A DNA stretch of 64,000 nucleotides from Chloroflexota bacterium (GTDB taxonomy: Bacteria; Chloroflexota; FW602-bin22; JACPRP01). How positions within the stretch are numbered: the stretch's first letter is position 1; the number at the start of each line of letters is the position of its first letter. Location: the NCBI GenBank assembly GCA_016210495.1, contig JACQUC010000217.1, positions 21,654 through 85,653 on the forward strand, written 5' to 3'. A program made the translations under genes and the position numbers. Shown in pieces: positions 16,350 to 24,440 of this stretch. The notes under the pieces were generated by a model, which searched no databases, was not told where the DNA came from, and worked only from the letters and a program-made list of their open reading frames with translations.

Positions 16350-18014
16350 CTACACGTTGTACTTCAAGGTTTCGCCGACCCTCAGTGCGAGGTGCAGGGC
16401 GAGGCGAGTCTCCGCATCGTCCAGGTCGAGGCCCGCCACTTCACGTATCCGGTTGAGGCGATAGAGCAATGTATTGCGATGCGTGTGCAGCATTTGAGCT
16501 GCTTCGCTCGGGCTGTTGCAGGAAGCGAAATAGGCTTCCAGCGTCTTAACGAGCTCCGCACGGTTCCTGCGATCATACTCCAAAAGCTTACCAAGGGTTT
16601 CGCCGTAGAACGTCTGCAGCTCGGGTTCGCTTTTGATCGCAAATAGCAGCCGATATATGCCAAGGTCGCCGAAATAGGACACACAACCTTCCCCAAACAA
16701 GCGCGACCCTATCGAAAGCGCCTGACGTGCCTCCTGATTGGTCAGCGGAAGCCCGTCCATGCCGGCCTGAACGCGCCCGATGCCCACGGACGACTTGCCG
16801 CCAAGGCGCATCGTGAGGCTGTCACGTACGTTGCCGGCAAGCTTCTTGAGCAGCAGGACTTCGACGTCTTCGGTCACCGGGTAGACCAGTCTTATCGTGG
16901 CGTCCTTCAGCGAATAGATGGCCCGAGGCTCGATCCTGGCGAGCTCTTGCTCAAAAGCCTCGCAAACGACTACCTCACCACCAGATGAGCCGGTACCGTT
17001 TGACCTGTTGGCGTGCTTGGCGAGCTGTTGCGCCACATCGATAGCCGCGACGACGTATGGCGGCCTCAGTTCGTAGCCCAGGCGCTTGGCGCGTCCCCAC
17101 ATGGCTTCGGCATTGGGGAAGTTGCCTACCAGAAGGTCATCTACAAAATCCGCCTGCATACGATCCTGCGCTTCGAGCACCGCTCTTTCTCTCGCTAACT
17201 CGATTGCACAGGCCGCCGCCGCCCGAGCAACGGCAAGGCGATCTGCCTCAGAGAGTTCCGGCCTCCGGCCTAGCATCGACACGTATCCCCAAACGCCATC
17301 CTTCTGAAGAATGGGAGCGGTTAGGCGGGAGAGACCCATGTGGTTTACGTCGAACCTGGCCACCGGCGGATCGGACGGGCTCGCATTCAGCCCACTGGCC
17401 CATCGCCGAAGGCCACCCTCGCTCTGTGCCAGGGCTTGGTGTACAACATCCTCTGTGACAGAATTCCTCCTGGACGGGGAGTACAGCTTTACGCGAAGCT
17501 GGTCGTCTTCGAGCACCACTCCCTTGCCGACGATCTGGCCAAGACGCTCGACAATCGACGGCACCCCTTTGCCTTCGATAGCCAGCTCCGTCAACTGTCG
17601 GTAAATCTCCTGGCTCCGCTGGTAAAGCTCGGTGCGTGTCTCGATGATCGTGCGAGTAACGGATTGCTCCAGTTCTTGCAGGCTGGAACCGTCCGGCAGG
17701 GCAAAGAGAGGAATGCCTCGGTCGTCGCTCGCCTGCGTCGCCTCGGACGTGACGGGCCCTAACACGGCTACGGCCACGACGCCCATTTCGCACAGCCGTT
17801 CCACGACCTCACACAGAGTCAGCCGTTCGTCGAGGATCCTGAGCAAAGATACGGAAACGAGGGCGATTTCGCCGCCCTTTATGCCCGCGAATGCGGGCGG
17901 TCGCGGGGATAGCCGCACTGCCCACGTGACCTCGCGATGAAGTCCGCTCTGTCCCCCTGCCAATTCAGTACCTGCAGGCAGCGCCAGTTGCCAGATGTCT
18001 TCGACGGTCGCCAT
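16350..18014 (-). CDS. PucR-family transcriptional regulator
   Basis: A 554-residue regulator. An N-terminal PucR-type sensing domain (about residues 5-125: VEDIWQLALPAGTELAGGQ, GGEIALVSVSLL, RGIPLFALP) is followed by a GAF-like/GGDEF-like CdaR middle (about 150-430) and a C-terminal PucR helix-turn-helix (about 490-550: EAAQMLHTHRNTLLYRLNRI). Family members control purine, sugar-acid or amino-acid catabolism. ATG 18014 has GGGAGG just upstream and lies about 59 nt after a strong promoter, so the longer frame to 18119 is excluded. It is divergent from the UroD-family gene at 18425, which it may regulate; that is inferred from position only. Confidence 0.88.
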   Translation of the reverse strand: MATVEDIWQLALPAGTELAGGQSGLHREVTWAVRLSPRPPAFAGIKGGEIALVSVSLLRILDERLTLCEVVERLCEMGVVAVAVLGPVTSEATQASDDRGIPLFALPDGSSLQELEQSVTRTIIETRTELYQRSQEIYRQLTELAIEGKGVPSIVERLGQIVGKGVVLEDDQLRVKLYSPSRRNSVTEDVVHQALAQSEGGLRRWASGLNASPSDPPVARFDVNHMGLSRLTAPILQKDGVWGYVSMLGRRPELSEADRLAVARAAAACAIELARERAVLEAQDRMQADFVDDLLVGNFPNAEAMWGRAKRLGYELRPPYVVAAIDVAQQLAKHANRSNGTGSSGGEVVVCEAFEQELARIEPRAIYSLKDATIRLVYPVTEDVEVLLLKKLAGNVRDSLTMRLGGKSSVGIGRVQAGMDGLPLTNQEARQALSIGSRLFGEGCVSYFGDLGIYRLLFAIKSEPELQTFYGETLGKLLEYDRRNRAELVKTLEAYFASCNSPSEAAQMLHTHRNTLLYRLNRIREVAGLDLDDAETRLALHLALRVGETLKYNV

Positions 18015-18079
18015 CGCCCTCCCGTTTCTCGAACAAGCGTGCGGCTGTGCTATCAGTCCAAATAGTGCCGTTGACACAA

Positions 18080-18108
18080 ATGATACCACGGTCACAAACC
18101 TTTGTCCA
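18080..18108 (-). promoter_or_regulatory. Promoter of the PucR-family regulator
   Basis: On the minus strand TGGACA (18108-18103), a 17-bp spacer and TATCAT (18085-18080). The predicted +1 is near 18073. Confidence 0.6.
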
Positions 18109-18259
18109 TGTGCCCGCATTACGAAACGCGAGGCTCGTCTTTGTGCTTATAGCACAAGCCAGCTCCGTCTTGGAGTGCGCAGGCTTGCCTGCGCCCACCC
18201 GTGGGACCTTGATTAATCAAGGCCCCGCGCCCTTGCTGTACCAGGCCGGCGACACACGA

Positions 18260-18288
18260 TTGACACCACCGGACAGCCGTGCTATGAT
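18260..18288 (+). promoter_or_regulatory. Promoter of the second UroD-family gene
   Basis: A perfect TTGACA (18260-18265), a 17-bp spacer ending TGC and TATGAT (18283-18288), the same architecture as the promoter of the 12204 paralogue. Predicted +1 about 18295, giving a ~130-nt leader. The 410-bp gap between the two divergent genes (18015-18424) holds these two promoters and no gene that I can support. Confidence 0.75.
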
Positions 18289-18424
18289 GCAAGCGGCGCA
18301 GAGGGTTGGCGGTACCGCTGCTAATCTTGTGCACGCTCACTGGATCTGCCCGGCATATCGACGACCAAGCTGGCCTGGTGCGTCCCTTGCGCTCGCACAT
18401 TTTGAGCATTTCGGGAGGCTGCCT

Positions 18425-19462
18425 GTGGCAGAAAAAGAACAGATGACGTCGCTGGAGCGGGTGCTGGCGGCCGCGGAGCTGAGGGCAGCGGATCGCGTGC
18501 CCGTGCTTCCCAGCACGAAGGTTTGTGGGGTAAAGTACGCGGGCTACAGGTTGTCCGAGTGCTACGTCGACGTAGACAAGTGCGTCGATTCCCAGGTCAA
18601 GTGCAACCTCGACCTGGGCGACGACGGCGTTTACGACATCTTCTCGCTGAACATCGAAGAAGCCCTCGGCGCCAAGGTCATCTACCGCGCGGACGATCCC
18701 CCGGCCGTTGTCGAGCCTCTCTTGAGGACTCCCGACGATCTGAATCGATTGCCAGCGTTCGATCCGCGCACAGGCGGTCGTTGTCCTCGCGCAATGGAGA
18801 TGATCGAGAAGCTGAAGCGCCGCACCGAGGGCCGCGTTGCCGTGCTTGGTATGGTGAATTCGCCGTTCGAGATCGCCGCCACGCTTTACGGTCTGAAAAA
18901 CCTTTACCGCGACTTTGTCCGCAACCCTTCCTTTGTCAAAAATTTGACCGACTACTTCGTGCCCGTGGCCGCGTTCTACGCGGAGGCCCTCGTCGAGGCC
19001 GGAGCGGACGTGATTCGGACTGTGAATCCCTTGGCCAATGCCTCTTGCATCTCGCGGCAGCATTATCAGGAATTTGGCTTTCCTCCTATGCAGAAGTTCG
19101 TCTCCCGCCTTAAGGCAAAGGGGATCAAGGTGCTGTTCCACAACTGTGGCGACTGGAACGATCGCCTGGACCTCGTGTGTGACCTGGGAGTAGACATCTT
19201 GCACATCGACAGGACGGACCTGTCCCGTCTCAAGCAACAATACGGACACCGCGTGTGTATCATGGGCAACGTCAGAACAGTCGAGACGATGCTCGAAGGA
19301 ACGCCGGAGCAGGTGGAGCAGGAGTCTCGTGAATGTATCGAGCGCGCCGCGAAAGGAGGTGGCTACATTCTGAGTGCCGATTGCTTGCTTCCACGCGACA
19401 CGCCAAAGGAAAATGTGATCGCCTTGGTTGGCGCAGCCAAGAAGTTTGGGCAATACTCATGA
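18425..19462 (+). CDS. Uroporphyrinogen decarboxylase (UroD/MtaA)-family protein, second paralogue
   Basis: A 345-residue UroD-fold protein with the zinc-type HxC...C set (FHNCGDW and SADC). Other shared text is SLERVLAAAELRAADRVPVLPS, IEEALGAKVIYRADDPP, GMVNSPFEIA, AGADVI, MGNVRTVETMLEG and ECIERAAKGGGYILSADC. It aligns along its length with the 11152-12204 product, so the two are paralogues, probably corrinoid-linked methyltransferases or related decarboxylases, not HemE. GTG 18425 has GGGAGG six bases upstream and is the first plausible start after the promoter; the long frame back to 18047 crosses the promoter and is not coding. Divergent from the PucR-type regulator. Confidence 0.85.
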   Translation: MAEKEQMTSLERVLAAAELRAADRVPVLPSTKVCGVKYAGYRLSECYVDVDKCVDSQVKCNLDLGDDGVYDIFSLNIEEALGAKVIYRADDPPAVVEPLLRTPDDLNRLPAFDPRTGGRCPRAMEMIEKLKRRTEGRVAVLGMVNSPFEIAATLYGLKNLYRDFVRNPSFVKNLTDYFVPVAAFYAEALVEAGADVIRTVNPLANASCISRQHYQEFGFPPMQKFVSRLKAKGIKVLFHNCGDWNDRLDLVCDLGVDILHIDRTDLSRLKQQYGHRVCIMGNVRTVETMLEGTPEQVEQESRECIERAAKGGGYILSADCLLPRDTPKENVIALVGAAKKFGQYS

Positions 19463-19585
19463 CAAGATCACCAGGATTCCTTCACGGGTGAGGGGCTCAT
19501 AAAACCGAATGAGAAGGCAGACGTCGATAAGCTTGTCAACCTGTCCTTCGTCGACTATGCCGTCAGCATCTTGGGTAAGGATTAG
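19463..19585 (+). pseudogene. Possible C-terminal remnant of an ABC-type substrate-binding protein
   Basis: Directly after the UroD stop and in the same frame, about 40 codons read like a protein tail (GEGLIKPNEKADVDKLVNLS, then FVDYAVSILGKD and a stop). This resembles the end of NMT1/TauA-type solute-binding proteins, as I recall them. No start or upstream body remains, so I read it as debris of a deleted gene. Confidence 0.3.
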
Positions 19586-19845
19586 GTGAGAATAGGAGAA
19601 AAATACTCTTGACGAGCAGCCCACGCCTGTGCTAGGTTCAAACCACACGCCTTTGTGCGGCGTGCTGAATAGCTGTCTCAAAGATCCGCTGGCCTAACGT
19701 TGACCTAGCCACTCGTGTCAAATGGCCGGCCCTTAGAAACTCCGCCACGAGTTGACTTTGCAGGTCAAATGTGCGGGCGGGGCGGCAGAGCTGGGGACCC
19801 AAAGTTTCTTGGCGGGTTTGATTCTTCCGATTGGAGGGTTGACCC
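19586..19845. other. Leader region of the sensor kinase gene, no gene seen
   Basis: A candidate promoter, TTGACG (19609-19614) with an 18-bp spacer and TGC-TAGGTT (-10 at 19633-19638), would leave a ~200-nt leader. Two short minus-strand frames cross here but show no family features or ribosome sites. GGAGG sits seven bases before the kinase ATG. Confidence 0.4.
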
Positions 19846-22563
19846 ATGCCTTGGGCAGTGCTTAGCGCCAGCTTGAGCCGCAAACTGTTTGTTTGCCTGC
19901 TCCTCATCCTGCTCCCAGTGATCGCCCTGGAGGCTTACAATCACGACCAAGAGTCGACCCGCCTCGAGTCATCTGCCCTCGACCACCAAATGGGCATGAC
20001 CAGGGCAATGGCCACGCTTGTCCAATCGGAAATGGAGCACGCTCGCGCGCTTGTGTCGCATCTGGCCCGCGATCCAGCTCTGCGCATGGGAGATCGCGCG
20101 CCAGTCAGAGCGTATCTCCAGGCCATAGCTCCTCTGCACTCCGAGTATCTCGCCATCACTGTCCTTGCGCCCAGTGGCCTGGAATTGGCCAGTTCTCTGG
20201 TCGGGGACGAAGAACAGCCAACACTTGATGGCGCCATCCACGGGCAGTTTCTGCCTGCGACGCCCGGAGACCAGGTGGACATCTCCGGCGTCGTCCCGAT
20301 AGCCAACGAGAAGCTCAAGAGTATGGGTAAGTTGGCCACGGCGATCGTTAGTGCGCAGATTCAAGACGGTTTGGCCGGAGGCGTGGCGGGACGAGTCCAG
20401 ATCGCCCTTGATTTTGACCACTTCAGACATCTGGCCGAGAAGGCGCAGTTGGGCGAGGGGCAGGAGATATTCTTGACCGATCGTGAAGCGCGCCTTGCCT
20501 TCAGTATGGCCCGGCCGGCCTTGTCGTGGGACGAGCGAGACCTCTCCTGGTTTGAGCCCATCAAAGTCGCATTGCGCGGCATTCCAGGACGCTTTGCGTC
20601 CGTTAGCTCGCCGCTGGGCGACGCGCGCATGGTTGCCGTTCATCCGGTATCCGAATACGGCTGGGTGGTTGGCGTGAGTGTCGCCAGGCAGGTGGCCCTT
20701 GCTCCCGCGGCAGAACGCGTGCGCGCGCAGATGCTGGGCCTTGGTGGCGTGACAGTGATAGTCCTCCTCGTCGGCGCGGCGCTCGCATGGAACCTTGTTC
20801 ACCCAATAGGAAAGATGGCAGATTGTGCCCAGGCCCTGGCGCGAGGCGAGCTATCTCGCAGGGTGCGCATTCGCACGGGTGACGAGCTGGAGTCGCTTGG
20901 CAACTGCTTCAACAACCTGGCCGACCAGTTGCACCGAGCAGTGGCCAGCCTGCAAGACAGGGAAAGACACTGGCGCGTAGTTACGACGGTGACACAGGCA
21001 CTTGCCAGAGAGCTCGATCTTCAGCGTGCGGCGGAGGCCATCCTGTACCAGACGCTTAGCACGCTTGGCGCCGATAGCGCTGGCGTCTGGGCGGTGGACT
21101 GGAGTCGGCGACGGCTCCAACTGTTGATACGGCGCGGTCCATCGCCGGTGCCCGCGAAAGCATTGGGCGAGATCCCTCTGGACGCGCCGTTCCTCGCCGC
21201 ACGTGCCGCAGCCACTGGCGAGCTTCAGGTGGTGGAGGACACGTCGGTGCTGGCCCGCGAGTTCGTCGAGGTCCAGCCTTTGCCAGAGGCAAGGGGCGCG
21301 CGAAGTATCGTCGCCGTACCGCTTAGAGTTGGCACGCGCATCGTGGGGGTAATCAGCTACGTTAACCGCGAGCCTCGCCACTACTCCGAGCGCGAGCTCG
21401 AAACCATCCACGCCGTGGCCGGCATCTTCGCCGTAGCTATCGACAATGCACGCCTATACCGGCATGCGGAGGAGTTGGCCAGGGCCGCGCGCAGCCACGC
21501 CGCGGAGTTGGACGCCGTCATCGATAATATGGCTGAAGGCGTTATTGTGGCCAACGTTCAGGGCGATGTAGTTCACATCAATCACAAGGCCCTTTCGATC
21601 CTTGGCTTCGGTCCGGGCGAGGCGACGCCCCGGCGCTTAGAGGATTTCTCGGCCCTGCTGGACATACGGTATCCTGACGGTCAGATCGTTCCGGCTGAGG
21701 AATGCCCCCTGATGCGCGCGCTGCGCGGGGAAGTGCTTACAGAGCACGAGCTAGTCCTGAATGCGCGTGACGGCCGGCGGCGTGACCTGCTGCTGGGCGC
21801 AAGCTCGGTGCGGGATGAAAGCGGTCGTGTAGCGCTGGGCATCGTCGTCTTCCGAGATATCACGCCGCTGCGGGAAATGGAGCGTCAGCGGGAGGAGTTC
21901 GTGTCGGTCGTCGCGCACGACCTCCGCAGCGCTATCGCGGTCGTCCGCGGTTACGGCGATTACCTTATCAAACGAGCAGATGACCTGGGCATCTCCGAGC
22001 AGATCCGAGCCAAGATCGAGGTTATGGCTCGCGGCAGCAGGCGCCTCGAAAGAATGATATCCGACCTGCTAGACGTATCCCGCTTAGAGGCCAGACAATT
22101 GAAGGTGCAGAAGCAGTGGGTAGACATCGCGGCCCTGGCAAAGGGCCTGGTAGGCTACTCAGAGGAGCTGACCAAGGGTCACGCGGTGCGGCTGTCGATT
22201 CTCGGCGACGTGCCCAATATCCAGGCCGACTCGGGCCGATTGGAGCAGGTGTTTACGAACCTGTTGTCCAATGCCGCGAAATACTCCTACCCGGACTCGG
22301 AGATTCTGGTCCGGGTTGAGCCTGCGCCGGGTGAGGTAATCGTATCCGTGACCAACCTGGGACCGGGCATACCGCCTGAGGAAGTGCCGGAGCTGTTCAC
22401 ACGGTTCTACAGGACAAAGACCGCCGTGGCGGACCGAGTGCCGGGCCTTGGCCTTGGCTTATATATTGCCAAGGGACTGGTCGAGGCCCACGGCGGACGC
22501 ATCTGGGTCGAAAGTGAGCCCGGCAAGTCCACCACGTTCCGATTTGCTCTACCAACCGCCTGA
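19846..22563 (+). CDS. Membrane sensor histidine kinase (Cache-HAMP-GAF-PAS-HisKA-HATPase)
   Basis: A 905-residue sensor. Order: N-terminal transmembrane helix (about 10-30), extracytoplasmic dCache-like region (about 35-285), second helix (about 295-315), HAMP (about 318-370: NLVHPIGKMADCAQALARGE), GAF (about 395-535), PAS (about 545-675), HisKA with the phosphorylated His691 in VVAHDLRSA, and HATPase_c (N-box NLLSNAAKYS, LGPGIPPEEVPELFTRFYR, GLGLGLYIAKGLVEAHGG). It should autophosphorylate in response to an external ligand. GGAGG seven bases before ATG fixes the start. No response regulator is adjacent, so it is an orphan kinase. The downstream glycosyltransferase gene has its own promoter. 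Confidence 0.92.
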   Translation: MPWAVLSASLSRKLFVCLLLILLPVIALEAYNHDQESTRLESSALDHQMGMTRAMATLVQSEMEHARALVSHLARDPALRMGDRAPVRAYLQAIAPLHSEYLAITVLAPSGLELASSLVGDEEQPTLDGAIHGQFLPATPGDQVDISGVVPIANEKLKSMGKLATAIVSAQIQDGLAGGVAGRVQIALDFDHFRHLAEKAQLGEGQEIFLTDREARLAFSMARPALSWDERDLSWFEPIKVALRGIPGRFASVSSPLGDARMVAVHPVSEYGWVVGVSVARQVALAPAAERVRAQMLGLGGVTVIVLLVGAALAWNLVHPIGKMADCAQALARGELSRRVRIRTGDELESLGNCFNNLADQLHRAVASLQDRERHWRVVTTVTQALARELDLQRAAEAILYQTLSTLGADSAGVWAVDWSRRRLQLLIRRGPSPVPAKALGEIPLDAPFLAARAAATGELQVVEDTSVLAREFVEVQPLPEARGARSIVAVPLRVGTRIVGVISYVNREPRHYSERELETIHAVAGIFAVAIDNARLYRHAEELARAARSHAAELDAVIDNMAEGVIVANVQGDVVHINHKALSILGFGPGEATPRRLEDFSALLDIRYPDGQIVPAEECPLMRALRGEVLTEHELVLNARDGRRRDLLLGASSVRDESGRVALGIVVFRDITPLREMERQREEFVSVVAHDLRSAIAVVRGYGDYLIKRADDLGISEQIRAKIEVMARGSRRLERMISDLLDVSRLEARQLKVQKQWVDIAALAKGLVGYSEELTKGHAVRLSILGDVPNIQADSGRLEQVFTNLLSNAAKYSYPDSEILVRVEPAPGEVIVSVTNLGPGIPPEEVPELFTRFYRTKTAVADRVPGLGLGLYIAKGLVEAHGGRIWVESEPGKSTTFRFALPTA

Positions 22564-22584
22564 GACGGCTATGTCCCTCCGGAT

Positions 22585-22619
22585 GCGTAGGGGCGCACGT
22601 CCGCCCTGGGTGGGGTGGA
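22585..22619 (+). repeat. GTAGGGGCG intergenic repeat, short copy
   Basis: GCGTAGGGGCGCACGTCCGCCCTGGGTGGGGTGGA-type sequence without recognisable terminal inverted repeats, lying between the kinase stop and the glycosyltransferase promoter. Confidence 0.65.
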
Positions 22620-22666
22620 GGAGAGATAACTCCCCAATCTCGCACGCTACTCTTGAGGTGGCAAAG

Positions 22667-22695
22667 TTTCCTCGTGCGTGCGAGTGTGCTATACT
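22667..22695 (+). promoter_or_regulatory. Extended -10 promoter of the glycosyltransferase gene
   Basis: TTTCCT (22667-22672), a 17-bp spacer ending TGC and TATACT (22690-22695). Predicted +1 about 22702, 24 nt before GTG 22726. Confidence 0.55.
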
Positions 22696-22725
22696 TCTGC
22701 CAGCAAACCCGGAAGGAAGCTCCTC

Positions 22726-24312
22726 GTGATATCCGTCATTGCGCCGGTCAGGAACGCGGCAGATCAGATGGTCGCGTGTCTGCGCTCTCTTGAAGATCAG
22801 TCCATTTCACGCGACCTCTACGAGGTGATCGTAGTCGACGACGGTTCGACGGATGGCACCGCTAAGGTGGTGCGCCGTCATCCGGGCGTCAAGCTTCTCC
22901 AGCAAGCCCATCTGGGCCCAGCCGCGGCGCGCAATCTCGGGGCACGAGCGGCCATGGGCCACCTGTTGCTCTTTGTGGACGCGGATTGTGTCCCGGCAAG
23001 GGATTGGATCGAGAGGATGGTCGAACCGTTACAGTCGCCGGAGATAGTCGCCGTCAAGGGGGCGTATCGATCCACGCAGCGTGAGCTGATCGCCAGGTTT
23101 GCGCAACTGGAGTACGAGGACAAGTACGATCATCTGCGAAAGAGCTTGCACATCGACTTCGTCGACACGTACTCCGCCGGCTATCGCGCCCGCGAGTTTC
23201 TGGACAACGGCGGTTTCGATGTCAGTTTCCCTGCCGCCAGTGTCGAGGATCAGGAGCTCTCCTTTCGCCTTGCCGAGAAGGGCTACAAGATGGTCTTTCA
23301 TCCGCAGGCCATCGTGCACCATCAACACGTGAATTCCCTGGCACGGTACCTGCGTCGCAAGTTCTGGATTGGCTATTGGAGAGTACTTATCCACAAGCTG
23401 CATCCGCAGAGAGTTCTTTCCGATACCCGCACTCCCCCCTCGCTGAGGATCCAGGTGCTGCTGATGGCTTTGCTGCTGCCCGCTTTGCTTGGCTCCCTAT
23501 TTTCGGAAGCGTTGCAGATTGCCACCGCCGGCGTCCTGATGCTCTTGATCGCGTCGACGATTCCGTTTGCCCTTAAGGCCGCAAGAAAGGATGTGTCCGT
23601 TGGCCTTGTCGCGCCGCTGGTTTTGCCACTGAGGGCGCTGGCTCTCGGCACGGGGCTGCTCTACGGCTACGCTTTCGGTAGTTTCGGCGGGCGACGGCTC
23701 GGTCCATCGGGCTTCCAACGGCTGGTGAAGCGATGCCTCGACGTCGTGCTATCGCTTTCTCTCTTGATGGTGCTGTCGCCGGCGATCCCTCTGATAGCTC
23801 TTGCGATCAGGCTGGATTCGATGGGACCGGTGTTGTTTGCGCAAGATCGGGTGGGTGAAGGTGGCAAGGTCTTCAGGATCTACAAGTTTCGCTCGATGGT
23901 GGCCAACGCCCAGCAACTGTTGCCCGGCTTGCTTAACCTCAGCGAGCTGGACGAGCCGGCCTTCAAGATCGTGAACGATCCCAGAGTGACGCGTGTCGGC
24001 CGGCTGCTGCGCAAAGCGAGCTTGGATGAGATACCACAGCTTTTCAACGTATTGCGCGGCGATATGAGCCTGGTCGGACCTCGTCCGGAGGAGGTCGAGG
24101 TCGTCAACCTGTACAGTGCCCACCAGCGGAAACGCCTGGTCGTTAAGCCGGGAATGACGGGCCCGATGCAGGTGAACGGCCGCGCAGACCTGCGGCTTGA
24201 AAAACGCATCGCCCTGGACCTGGACTACATCGAGAACTACTCACTGCGTAAAGACCTGAGCATTCTCCTCAAGACCATTCCCGCCGTGATCGCCCGCCGG
24301 GGAGCCTACTAA
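22726..24312 (+). CDS. GT2 glycosyltransferase fused to a polyprenyl-phosphate sugar-phosphate transferase
   Basis: A 528-residue fusion. The first ~230 residues are a GT-A family 2 glycosyltransferase (SVIAPVRNAADQMVACLRSL, VVDDGSTDGTAKVV, GPAAARNLGARAA, FVDADCVPARDWI, EDQELSFRLAEKG). A hydrophobic stretch (about 245-325) follows. The C-terminal ~190 residues are a bacterial sugar transferase (WcaJ/PssY type: KRCLDVVLSLSLL, YKFRSM, RKASLDEIPQLFNVLRGDMS, VGPRPEE, KPGMTGPMQVNGR), which loads the first sugar phosphate onto undecaprenyl phosphate. One protein could thus start and extend a surface glycan. GTG 22726 has AAGGAA seven bases upstream. Polysaccharide genes continue on the opposite strand from 24.4 kb. 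Confidence 0.9.
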   Translation: MISVIAPVRNAADQMVACLRSLEDQSISRDLYEVIVVDDGSTDGTAKVVRRHPGVKLLQQAHLGPAAARNLGARAAMGHLLLFVDADCVPARDWIERMVEPLQSPEIVAVKGAYRSTQRELIARFAQLEYEDKYDHLRKSLHIDFVDTYSAGYRAREFLDNGGFDVSFPAASVEDQELSFRLAEKGYKMVFHPQAIVHHQHVNSLARYLRRKFWIGYWRVLIHKLHPQRVLSDTRTPPSLRIQVLLMALLLPALLGSLFSEALQIATAGVLMLLIASTIPFALKAARKDVSVGLVAPLVLPLRALALGTGLLYGYAFGSFGGRRLGPSGFQRLVKRCLDVVLSLSLLMVLSPAIPLIALAIRLDSMGPVLFAQDRVGEGGKVFRIYKFRSMVANAQQLLPGLLNLSELDEPAFKIVNDPRVTRVGRLLRKASLDEIPQLFNVLRGDMSLVGPRPEEVEVVNLYSAHQRKRLVVKPGMTGPMQVNGRADLRLEKRIALDLDYIENYSLRKDLSILLKTIPAVIARRGAY

Positions 24313-24353
24313 GCACATCCGCACACCAAATGCCATCGGACCACCCGGTAGTT

Positions 24354-24399
24354 GGCCCCCTCGTAGGGACGTTGCATGCAACGTCCCTACGAGGGGGCC
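24354..24399. repeat. Perfect 46-bp palindrome
   Basis: Two 23-base arms meet at TGCA (centre between 24376 and 24377). The inner 28 bp (GTAGGGACGTTGCA and its complement) recur exactly at 28340-28367. It lies between the convergent GT2-fusion and secreted-protein genes, so it could act as a hairpin transcript end for both, though without a T-run. Confidence 0.9.
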
Positions 24400-24440
24400 G
24401 CGCAGCAGCGATTGGTTCGCCCTATTTGCTAGTCGGCGGG

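Noticed and set aside
18119..19453. Long minus-strand open frame (444 codons) opposite the second UroD gene
   Set aside because: It mirrors a recognisable UroD gene, has no family features, and its opposite strand carries the promoter, SD and catalytic motifs.
19690..19845. Riboswitch-like text (GGGGACCCAAAG) before the sensor kinase
   Set aside because: I considered a cyclic-di-GMP (GEMM) aptamer, but the conserved GGACGCAAAGCC core and pairing stems are not present.
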